From a virus, in the IMG/VR virus record IMGVR_UViG_3300022074_000464, positions 1 through 20,843 of that record: 20,843 bases of DNA. One strand, given 5' to 3'. The notes beneath the pieces were generated by a model that had not been told where the DNA came from, did no database searches, and saw only the letters and a program-made list of their open reading frames with translations. Shown here piece after piece: positions 1 through 4,779 of this stretch (position 1 is its first letter; every line of letters begins with the position of its first letter). Made by a program: the position numbers and the translations under genes.

Positions 1-82
1 GGTTTTTTGCACCTAATTAACCACTATCCTTAGTTAAGGACACTATATGTAAAACATATTTAATGTGACGTAACGTAACTTA

Positions 83-110
83 TTGACAGACGCTTGACAA
101 TACCTATAAC
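83..110 (+). promoter_or_regulatory. sigma70-like promoter upstream of the small-gene cluster
   Basis: TTGACA at 83-88 is followed after 16 bases by TATAAC at 105-110, close to the bacterial -35/-10 consensus. The -10 lies inside TATAACTATGGGGG, and the TATAACTAT string recurs before two later transcription units. A second TTGACA at 94-99 has no matching -10. The downstream palindrome at 134-145 sits where a repressor could act on this promoter (inference). Confidence 0.6.
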
Positions 111-133
111 TATGGGGGTAAGGGGGTATGTTA

Positions 134-291
134 AACATTAATGTTAAAACAATATAAGAGTAGTTAAACAAAGATAGTTAAACAATATAAGAATAGTTGA
201 ACATAAGTCATTTAAACATTAATGTATAACATAGAGAAAGTAGTTAAATAATTATCTGTATTTCTATTGACACTGTTAAAACATTAATGTT
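134..291. repeat. three dispersed AACATTAATGTT palindromes
   Basis: The perfect 12-bp palindrome AACATTAATGTT occurs at 134-145 and again at 280-291, and its 10-bp core ACATTAATGT occurs at 216-225. Start-to-start distances of the 12-bp units are about 81 and 65 bases. The last copy lies just downstream of TTGACA at 267-272, where an operator would overlap a promoter. Dispersed identical palindromes in a gene-free region are typical of binding sites for a dimeric regulator. Which protein binds is unknown. Confidence 0.6.
144..202. repeat. tandem near-repeat with core ACAATATAAGA
   Basis: Two near-identical 25-26 base units lie at 144-169 and 178-202. They differ by one A insertion and two substitutions, and both carry ACAATATAAGA followed by TAGTT. 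A weaker third match, ACAATATAATAACT, begins at 311. They interleave with the AACATTAATGTT palindromes. The function is unknown: they could be iterons, operators or simple AT-rich duplication. Confidence 0.5.
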
Positions 292-302
292 ACACTTACA
301 TC

Positions 303-342
303 AGTTACAAACAATATAATAACTATACAACTTTTTGTAACT
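303..342. repeat. 9-bp perfect inverted repeat
   Basis: AGTTACAAA at 303-311 is the exact reverse complement of TTTGTAACT at 334-342, with a 22-base spacer containing TAACTAT at 320-326. The arms could form a hairpin or be half-sites for a regulator flanking a promoter-like core. Confidence 0.45.
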
Positions 343-381
343 ACGTGTGTAGGCTACCTGTGTAAGTTAAACCACAGCGTG

Positions 382-399
382 TCTCCTCCTCCCTCCTCT
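382..399 (+). other. 18-base pyrimidine run resembling anti-Shine-Dalgarno sequence
   Basis: Bases 382-399 contain only C and T and include CTCCT and CCTCC several times, the same letters as the anti-Shine-Dalgarno tail of 16S rRNA. In a transcript starting near base 118 this would lie in the untranslated leader. On the opposite strand it would be a strong ribosome-binding purine tract, but no reading frame follows it there. Confidence 0.35.
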
Positions 400-472
400 A
401 TGTAGTTTGTACTTAGACTTGGTAGTCTACACACGTTGTTTTGTTGTAACTTATGTAAAGTTTTCCTTGACA

Positions 473-730
473 ATGCCAATTAAACCAGTAAAACTATATG
501 CATCCGAAGATGTACTACACGACTTCTACGATGCGTTAGCTAACAATGATGCTCGTGCTATAAGGAAGGTACACATTCCTAAGTCGGATGTGTTTTACGT
601 TAGAGAAGCAATACATAATCGTACTGGTGAGTGGTACACCTTAGACCATGTAGAACGTGCCATGTATCTTGAAGGTATGTTAACCAGGTATGAAGTACTA
701 GATCCAGACAGGGAACGTGAGTATGGATAA
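473..730 (+). CDS. conserved hypothetical phage protein, 85 aa
   Basis: This 85-residue cytoplasmic protein is mostly soluble and acidic-basic mixed. It resembles a small protein I associate with marine short-tailed phages: an N-terminal VKLYASEDVLHDFYDA stretch, a central IPKSDVFYVREAIHNRTGE stretch and a C-terminal helix ending near EGMLTRYEVL. No catalytic motif or membrane segment is visible and I cannot give a function. I chose ATG at 473 over an in-frame TTG at 407, because the 22 residues gained by the TTG look like translated leader and lie just after the pyrimidine run. The ribosome-binding site is weak. The stop overlaps the start of the next gene, so the two are probably co-translated. 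Confidence 0.75.
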   Translation: MPIKPVKLYASEDVLHDFYDALANNDARAIRKVHIPKSDVFYVREAIHNRTGEWYTLDHVERAMYLEGMLTRYEVLDPDREREYG

Positions 731-1076
731 TTTAAAACTACCTATAGCACTTGTAGCTGCAATGGGTATGCAACTAGCAGGTGGTGTGTGGTGGGTATCA
801 CAGCAAGCTGCTACTATATCTAGCTTAGAAGAATCTGTACAGCAGTTCGCTAGTAAGATGGCTGTAGAGGATAACGTTAATCTTAAGCGTGATGTCCTAG
901 ACAACATGGATTACATCGATGGTGCATTCGCTGAGATAGAAGAGCTATGGGAAGAACAAGAAAGCTTGGCTCTCACGATAAACAAGATCACTGCCCTACA
1001 GCAAAGACTAGCTTTGTTAGAGAACACTATGAAGTTTATGAATCGTGACCACATGAACATGATGGACCCTATGTAA
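723..1076 (+). CDS. membrane-anchored coiled-coil small protein, 117 aa
   Basis: Residues about 4-25 form one hydrophobic helix (LPIALVAAMGMQLAGGVWWV), followed by a long polar, heptad-like helical region rich in Glu, Leu and Gln, and a Met/Asn-rich tail. This one-helix-plus-coiled-coil design fits an inner-membrane protein with a periplasmic stalk. Inner-membrane spanins and some phage exclusion or lysis proteins are built this way, but no family-specific motif is seen and no outer-membrane spanin partner was found, so the role is open. ATG 723 overlaps the previous gene by 8 bases and has AGGGA upstream; a GTG at 717 is an alternative start. Confidence 0.75.
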   Translation: MDNLKLPIALVAAMGMQLAGGVWWVSQQAATISSLEESVQQFASKMAVEDNVNLKRDVLDNMDYIDGAFAEIEELWEEQESLALTINKITALQQRLALLENTMKFMNRDHMNMMDPM

Positions 1077-1077
1077 C

Positions 1078-1362
1078 ATGGCAACAACTAAAGATGTAGA
1101 GCGACTACCCAGTGGTAAGTTAAAGTATCGTGGTGAAACTTACCCAGGGTACAACAAACCTAAGAAGACACCAGGTGCAGCTAAGAAGAGTGCTGTACTA
1201 GCTAAGAAGGATGACCAAGTAAAGGTAGTTCGTTTCGGTGATCCTAATATGAGTATCAAGAAAGATCAGCCTGGAAGACGTAAGAGCTTCAGGGCTAGAC
1301 ACAATTGTGATACAGCTACAGATAAGTTCACTGCAAGATATTGGAGTTGTAAGGCATGGTAG
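1078..1362 (+). CDS. conserved basic phage protein with VRFGDPNM motif, 94 aa
   Basis: This highly basic protein begins with a short region (KLKYRGETYPGYNKPKKTPG) and has a strongly patterned C-terminal half: VRFGDPNMSIKKDQPGRRKS (51-70), then His75, Cys77 and Cys91 in an HNCD...YWSCKAW ending. I recognise this C-terminal pattern as recurring in many marine phages, without a known function. The Cys/His set could bind a metal, and the Lys/Arg richness suggests nucleic acid contact; both are inference. The gene follows the previous stop by one base and its own stop overlaps the next ATG (ATGGTAG). Confidence 0.8.
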   Translation: MATTKDVERLPSGKLKYRGETYPGYNKPKKTPGAAKKSAVLAKKDDQVKVVRFGDPNMSIKKDQPGRRKSFRARHNCDTATDKFTARYWSCKAW

Positions 1363-1523
1363 TAAATGCATCTAATAATTACACCAAACCAGGTATGCGT
1401 AAGAAGCTTGTATCAAAAGTCAAAGCAGGTAGTAAAGGTGGAAAGCCTGGACAATGGTCAGCACGTAAAGCGCAGATGGTTGCCAAGCAATATAAAGCAA
1501 AAGGTGGAGGATACAAATCGTGA
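1356..1523 (+). CDS. small basic GGKPGQWSARKAQ protein, 55 aa
   Basis: ATG at 1356 opens a 55-codon frame that overlaps the previous stop by 7 bases. The protein has YTKPGMRKKL near residues 9-18, then GGKPGQWSARKAQ (28-40) and ends in KGGGYKS. This short pattern is, to my knowledge, shared by small proteins of diverse phages and some large DNA viruses, and has no established function. It is strongly basic and lacks membrane segments. A longer frame starting at 1366 in another register covers the same bases but yields an unpatterned protein, so the present frame is the real one. The stop TGA overlaps a GTG that opens a candidate microprotein. Confidence 0.8.
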   Translation: MVVNASNNYTKPGMRKKLVSKVKAGSKGGKPGQWSARKAQMVAKQYKAKGGGYKS

Positions 1524-1594
1524 GAAGATACATAAAAAGATTGTGGTGTGCGATTATCAATCGTAAGTGTCACCCAGAATGTGACTGCTGTTAA
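1520..1594 (+). CDS. candidate Cys-rich microprotein, 24 aa
   Basis: A GTG at 1520-1522 overlaps the previous stop in the classic GTGA arrangement and opens a 24-codon frame ending at TAA 1592-1594. The N-terminal half is basic-amphipathic (MRRYIKRLWCAII) and the C-terminal half is CHPECDCC, giving five cysteines and one histidine in total. The tight coupling, filling of an otherwise empty gap and the non-random metal-site-like C terminus argue for a real gene. The very short length argues caution. It could bind zinc or iron, or sit at the membrane. Confidence 0.45.
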   Translation: MRRYIKRLWCAIINRKCHPECDCC

Positions 1595-1598
1595 CTAG

Positions 1599-1925
1599 AT
1601 GAAAGCGCCACAGAAGTCATTAAAGAAGTGGGGTGACCAGAAATGGCGTACCAAGAGTGGTAAGCCTAGTGCTAAGACTGGGGAGCGTTATCTCCCTGAT
1701 AAGGCTATTAAGTCTCTTAGCAGCAGTGAGTATGCCGCTACAACCAGAGCTAAACGAAAAGGCACGAAGGCAGGTAAGCAGCATGTACCTCAACCTAAGA
1801 AAGTCGCAGAGAAGACTAGACAATTTAGAGCCAACAAAGGGGGTGCTACTGTTAAAAGTCCTAGACAACAAGCTGCAATAGCTGTTAGTATGAAGAAGCG
1901 AGGTGTTAAACCGAAAGGGAAGTAA
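1599..1925 (+). CDS. small basic protein with KWRTKSGKP...TGERYLP motif, 108 aa
   Basis: This Lys/Arg-rich, 108-residue protein has an N-terminal patterned region (KAPQKSLKKWGDQKWRTKSG, then TGERYLPDKAIKSLS, residues 2-41), followed by EYAATTRAKRKGTKAGKQ and a very basic tail. I recognise the N-terminal pattern from other phages and giant-virus genomes but not its function. The high positive charge without acidic patches suggests nucleic acid binding or virion incorporation (inference). The start ATG lies four bases after the microprotein stop without a clear Shine-Dalgarno, which suggests coupled translation. The stop overlaps the next start by one base (TAATG). Confidence 0.8.
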   Translation: MKAPQKSLKKWGDQKWRTKSGKPSAKTGERYLPDKAIKSLSSSEYAATTRAKRKGTKAGKQHVPQPKKVAEKTRQFRANKGGATVKSPRQQAAIAVSMKKRGVKPKGK

Positions 1926-2602
1926 TGTCGTTTCTTACTAGCAGCATACCGTACTTCAAAGCGTGGGTACGTAGAGAATACACGAAGAACTTAGAAGAGT
2001 ACCACGGAGAGTTTTTACATTGTATGGTCATAGGTGTAACCACCATGCCAAACAGAACGTTAAGCTTTCAAGTTATGTTCACTGGATGTGAGTCAGACTT
2101 CGATGACTCAGCTAATGTACACGGTGGTGCAATGTGGGCTAGGATGCCCTTAACTGCACTTGTAGCTGATACGCCATTAGATGAATGGCCTAAAGAGTTA
2201 CCACCATATATGGCACAGCCTTGGGATTGTATGTCTCATACGCATTCAGTTTACAAATTAGAGAGGGCAAGTCCTGCTCCTTGGATAGCTAAAGTAGATG
2301 GTGAGTTCTACCCTGCCAAGTATTACTTCACGGTAGACTACACAGACAACGAAGTAGCTGATGATCCTGCACAACACAAACAGTCACATGTACTGGAGTT
2401 GTTAGATGCAGGTGAGTATACAGGTAACATGGTTGCGTTGCCCAATAATAGAGTGAGAGTAACTCACCCTGCATGGTTTGAAACAGGAGAAGGTGCACCA
2501 GACTTTAAACCAAACCAACATACTTATAATTCAAAAGAAGACGTAGACTATGTATGGGATACGCAACGAGTGTTTAACAACTTATACAGTGAGGAAGAAT
2601 AA
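1925..2602 (+). CDS. conserved hypothetical phage protein, 225 aa
   Basis: This soluble 225-residue protein is rich in aromatic residues and acidic overall. It carries conserved-looking segments such as QPWDCMSHTHSVYKLER, PWIAKVDGEFYPAKYYFTVD and DDPAQHKQSHVLELLDAGEY. I associate these with a hypothetical protein of other marine phages that has no assigned activity. No signal peptide, membrane span or nucleotide-binding motif is visible. Length and beta-rich character would suit a virion accessory protein, but that is only inference. It is linked to both neighbours by one-base TAATG overlaps, so it belongs to one translational unit with the flanking basic proteins. Confidence 0.8.
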   Translation: MSFLTSSIPYFKAWVRREYTKNLEEYHGEFLHCMVIGVTTMPNRTLSFQVMFTGCESDFDDSANVHGGAMWARMPLTALVADTPLDEWPKELPPYMAQPWDCMSHTHSVYKLERASPAPWIAKVDGEFYPAKYYFTVDYTDNEVADDPAQHKQSHVLELLDAGEYTGNMVALPNNRVRVTHPAWFETGEGAPDFKPNQHTYNSKEDVDYVWDTQRVFNNLYSEEE

Positions 2603-2865
2603 TGAAGATGAAGAAAAAAGGTTACGCAATGGGCGGCATGAAAAAGAAAGGCTATGCAGCAGGTGGCTTGAAGATGGTCAAAGGTAAAGATGGAAGTATG
2701 GTTCCGTTCTATGCTGCTGACGGTAAAGGTAAGATGAACAAGGGTGGTATGCCTAAGAAAAAGAAAAAGGGCATGGCTAATGGCGGTGCTATGATGAAAA
2801 AGAAGGGCTACTCAAGAGGTGGTTTCTTAGCACCTGCAGCACGTCCAATTAAAAAGAGTAAGTAA
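2602..2865 (+). CDS. Lys/Gly/Met-rich repeat protein, 87 aa
   Basis: The protein is built from imperfect copies of (M)KKKGYAxGG: near residues 3-12, 14-22 and 66-75, with shorter Lys-Gly-Met strings between. There are very few acidic residues, no cysteine and no predicted hydrophobic core, so it is probably disordered and strongly cationic. Such a protein could condense DNA, bind RNA or coat a negatively charged surface; none of these is shown. It overlaps both neighbours by one base. Confidence 0.75.
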   Translation: MKMKKKGYAMGGMKKKGYAAGGLKMVKGKDGSMVPFYAADGKGKMNKGGMPKKKKKGMANGGAMMKKKGYSRGGFLAPAARPIKKSK

Positions 2866-3218
2866 TGGCAAAATTTTATGAACAATATAGAGAAGTACTA
2901 GAAGCTAACGGCTACACTGTAGAAGAAAGTGGATGTGTCCGTGACTCTATGGGAAACCAATCAGCAGCAGAAGATGCCTATGGCAATGTGCAATGCAAAG
3001 ATCCTAACGTAACTGAGTTGTGCAGACAGCAAGAAGCTAAACCTGCTAAAGCAAAGAAGAAAGCTGCTCCTGTAGTACAAGATGAAGAGATGGAAGAAGT
3101 AGCGGTACGTGCTCGTAACGATAAAGGACACTACATCAAAGACGATCCTGATACACCAGAGAACGAAGCTTGGACAACTAAGATGGTCAAGAAAGTTAAG
3201 AGTACAAAAAAGTCATAA
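2865..3218 (+). CDS. conserved hypothetical phage protein with DKGHYIKDDPDTPENEAW motif, 117 aa
   Basis: The N-terminal third (MAKFYEQYREVLEANGYTVE) looks helical. The middle is Lys/Ala/Glu-rich and probably disordered (KPAKAKKKAAPVVQDEE). A patterned C-terminal segment, ARNDKGHYIKDDPDTPENEA (about 82-101), precedes a basic tail. I recognise the C-terminal pattern in small proteins of other marine phages, function unknown. This is the last gene of the first cluster. A weak hairpin (ACGGA-TAT-TCCGT, 3218-3230) and a new promoter-like element follow. Confidence 0.75.
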   Translation: MAKFYEQYREVLEANGYTVEESGCVRDSMGNQSAAEDAYGNVQCKDPNVTELCRQQEAKPAKAKKKAAPVVQDEEMEEVAVRARNDKGHYIKDDPDTPENEAWTTKMVKKVKSTKKS

Positions 3219-3260
3219 CGGATATTCCGTATTGTCTCTACTAACCTGACATTATTTATG

Positions 3261-3304
3261 TATAACTATGTATGCCCAAAAAGGAAAATGGGTTAACATA
3301 GGAG
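3261..3304 (+). promoter_or_regulatory. promoter-like leader module before the DUF1127 gene
   Basis: TATAACTATG at 3261-3270 matches the motif at 105 and 10051. A small stem CCCA (3275-3278) with TGGG (3289-3292) follows, then AACATAGGAG (3295-3304), whose AGGAG is a strong Shine-Dalgarno six bases before ATG 3311. No good -35 lies at the right distance, so a phage-specific promoter is as likely as a sigma70 one. The same order of elements appears before the scaffold gene. Confidence 0.5.
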
Positions 3305-3310
3305 CATAAA

Positions 3311-3475
3311 ATGTTTAAACGATTATTTAACAGAATAATAGAAGCAAGGACAGAATCAGCTAGACGTAAGATTGCACGTTTGCAACTTTACAATATGACT
3401 GACAGAGAACTACGAGACTTAGGTATTGGTAGATGTGATATAGAAAGGGCTATACTATCAGGTAAGGCTCTTTGA
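3311..3475 (+). CDS. DUF1127 family small protein, 54 aa
   Basis: ATG at 3311 with AGGAG six bases upstream opens a 54-codon frame. The product ends with the hallmark of DUF1127: ARRKIARLQLYNMTDRELRD (17-36) followed by LGIGRCDIERAILSGKAL (37-54). Bacterial members are arginine-rich proteins of roughly 45-70 residues, common in proteobacteria. Some studied alphaproteobacterial members act in RNA binding and stress or growth adaptation. The phage copy has the full motif and sits at the head of the packaging gene cluster behind its own promoter-like leader. A role in modulating host RNA turnover or physiology is inference. It also hints at an alphaproteobacterial host. Confidence 0.85.
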   Translation: MFKRLFNRIIEARTESARRKIARLQLYNMTDRELRDLGIGRCDIERAILSGKAL

Positions 3476-3526
3476 AAAACACAATCAGTTCTTTAATGAT
3501 ACTAGGAGTACTTTTGGAGGAGGCTC

Positions 3527-3985
3527 GTGGATCCAGTAACAATTATCGGTGGTGCAACCGTAGCTTTCAATGCGTTGAAGAAAGGCTTTCAGGTAGGTAA
3601 AGACCTACAAGATATGTCAGGACAGTTGACTCAATGGGCAGGTTGCATGAGTGATCTGTCCTACGCTGAACAGAAAAACAAAAACCCTCCTTGGTGGAAA
3701 GCACTCAATGGTGGGTCTGTTGAAGCAGAAGCTCTAGAGATATTCACAGCTAAACGAAAAGCTGAAGCAATGAGAAAAGAGCTAAAAGACTGGATTAGTT
3801 TCAGTATGGGGCCATCTGCTTGGGATGAGCTTGTAGCTACTGAAGGTAAGATACGTAAACAAAAGAAAGAACAAGAATACCGTAAAGCTGAAATGCAAGA
3901 AGCTATTATAACTTGGGGCGTAACAGGTTTGCTTTTAACTGCAGGGTTTGGTATATTTGGATTTGTAATTTACATGGTGGCATAA
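3527..3985 (+). CDS. C-terminally membrane-anchored conserved phage protein, 152 aa
   Basis: The protein starts MDPVTIIGGATVAFNALKKG, continues with a charged helical body (QKNKNPPWWKALNGG, EALEIFTAKRKAEAMRKELK) and ends with one hydrophobic helix at about 127-152 (GVTGLLLTAGFGIFGFVIYM). This single C-terminal anchor places most of it in the cytoplasm if inserted tail-first. I associate similar proteins with marine phages, without a proven role; a holin-like or virion-membrane role is possible. The start is GTG at 3527, supported by GGAGGAGG at 3516-3523. It abuts the small terminase gene with no gap. Confidence 0.8.
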   Translation: MDPVTIIGGATVAFNALKKGFQVGKDLQDMSGQLTQWAGCMSDLSYAEQKNKNPPWWKALNGGSVEAEALEIFTAKRKAEAMRKELKDWISFSMGPSAWDELVATEGKIRKQKKEQEYRKAEMQEAIITWGVTGLLLTAGFGIFGFVIYMVA

Positions 3986-4357
3986 ATGGCTAGAAACCTA
4001 ACAGAAAAACAACAGAAGTTCCTTGATGTCTTGTTTGAAGAAGCAGGGGGAGATGTTGTACAAGCTAAGAGGCTATCAGGCTATGGTGAACAGTCTAGTA
4101 CTACCGCCATTGTTGAGTCGTTGAAAGATGAGATAGGTGATCGTACTCGTAGTTACTTTGCACGTACAGCGCCTAAAGCTGCAATGGCTATGGTGGGTGC
4201 GCTAAGTGACCCAACAGAGCTAGGCATACGAGATAAGATGTCTGCAGCAAAAGACTTGCTTGACAGAGCAGGACTTGGTAAGGTAGATAGAGTAGACGTA
4301 TCGTCATCTAGCGGTGGCGTATTTATACTACCATCTAAAGAAGGAACAAACGAATAA
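3986..4357 (+). CDS. terS: terminase small subunit, 123 aa
   Basis: The small terminase subunit recognises the packaging site on phage DNA and delivers it to the large subunit. The N terminus (LTEKQQKFLDVLFEEAGGDVVQAKRLSGYG, split here at about residues 5-34) has the helix-turn-helix look of small terminases. The centre carries SAAKDLLDRAGLGKVDRVDV, typical of these subunits, and the C terminus ends with GGVFILPSKEG. The length of 123 residues is normal for the family. It directly precedes a conserved linking gene and the large subunit. The start ATG follows the previous stop with no gap. Its last codons, AAAGAAGGA, double as the Shine-Dalgarno of the next gene. Confidence 0.85.
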   Translation: MARNLTEKQQKFLDVLFEEAGGDVVQAKRLSGYGEQSSTTAIVESLKDEIGDRTRSYFARTAPKAAMAMVGALSDPTELGIRDKMSAAKDLLDRAGLGKVDRVDVSSSSGGVFILPSKEGTNE

Positions 4358-4779
4358 GTGTAAACCGTGAATCCCTTGGATATTGGGAACTACCTAGACC
4401 TCACAAGGGTGCAGAAAGAGACTGGCACGTAATAGCTAGAGTAACTAGAACAATACCGTTTGGTTACGAAGTTGACCCAGATAATGACAAGATACTTCAG
4501 CCTATCATTACAGAGCTAGAAGCCTTAGAACTTGCAAAGAAACATCTCATGCAGTACTCTTACAGAGAAGTAGCACTGTGGCTAACAAAACAAACAGGTA
4601 GATACATATCTGACGCAGGGCTAAAGAAAAGGGTAGACATTGAGCGAAAACGTAAGAAAGCAGCTACAATTAAACGCAAGCTTGCCAAAAGGCTCCAAGA
4701 AACGCTACAAGAGATCCAGAAGCTCGAAGAAGAATGTATTGGAGCCTACACAAACAAGTCAAGCGAAGCCAGAGCCTGA
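4354..4779 (+). CDS. conserved pre-terminase protein, apparent ATA start, 141 aa
   Basis: Between TerS and TerL lies an open frame whose translation begins NRESLGYWELPRPHKGAERD and continues TRTIPFGYEVDPDNDK, YSYREVALWLTKQTGRYIS and a Lys-rich coiled-coil tail. I recognise this arrangement in the gene before the large terminase of marine short-tailed phages; the function is unknown. The frame is open from 4339 but has no ATG, GTG or TTG until 4549, which would delete the conserved N-terminal half. ATA at 4354, overlapping the TerS stop, has AAGGA at 4341-4345 eight bases upstream, so I take it as the start. A sequencing error or recoding is the alternative. Confidence 0.75.
   Translation: MSVNRESLGYWELPRPHKGAERDWHVIARVTRTIPFGYEVDPDNDKILQPIITELEALELAKKHLMQYSYREVALWLTKQTGRYISDAGLKKRVDIERKRKKAATIKRKLAKRLQETLQEIQKLEEECIGAYTNKSSEARA

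Larger units (their letters stand above)
1..472. promoter_or_regulatory. AT-rich gene-free control region
   Basis: I see no convincing gene on either strand in the first 472 bases. The stretch is strongly AT-rich. It holds a sigma70-like promoter (83-110), three copies of the palindrome core ACATTAATGT, a tandem near-repeat (144-202), a 9-bp inverted repeat (303-311 with 334-342) and an 18-base pyrimidine run (382-399). An interrupted palindrome TCCTTA-GT-TAAGGA lies at 27-40, and a T run at 3-8 could be the tail of a terminator belonging to sequence left of the window. All genes to the right read rightward, so this looks like the control region of the structural gene cluster. An origin or repressor-binding role is possible but not shown. 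Confidence 0.6.

Noticed and set aside
134-342. CRISPR-like array of short repeats
   Set aside because: Repeat spacing is irregular (about 81 and 65), the units are short A/T palindromes, and there is no uniform repeat-spacer pattern.
407-472. Upstream TTG start adding 22 residues to the first gene
   Set aside because: The added residues look like translated leader, no Shine-Dalgarno precedes the TTG, and ATG 473 begins the patterned part of the protein.
1366-1566. 66-residue + strand frame
   Set aside because: It lies in another register over the 55-residue basic gene at 1356-1523, which has a recognisable protein pattern and neat overlaps with its neighbours.
3472-3600. TTG-initiated 42-codon frame overlapping the DUF1127 stop
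   Set aside because: The TTGA overlap is suggestive, but the frame runs into the well-supported GTG 3527 gene and its second half is only an out-of-frame reading of it.
4339-4360. Programmed frameshift joining TerS to the following gene
   Set aside because: No slippery heptamer is visible in the last TerS codons, and a Shine-Dalgarno at proper distance from ATA 4354 explains the arrangement more simply. It is not fully excluded.
4640-4738. Longer TerL N terminus from TTG 4640
   Set aside because: The extra residues are low-complexity basic sequence read from bases that encode the coiled coil of the previous gene. AAAGGG does lie upstream, so it stays as an alternative.
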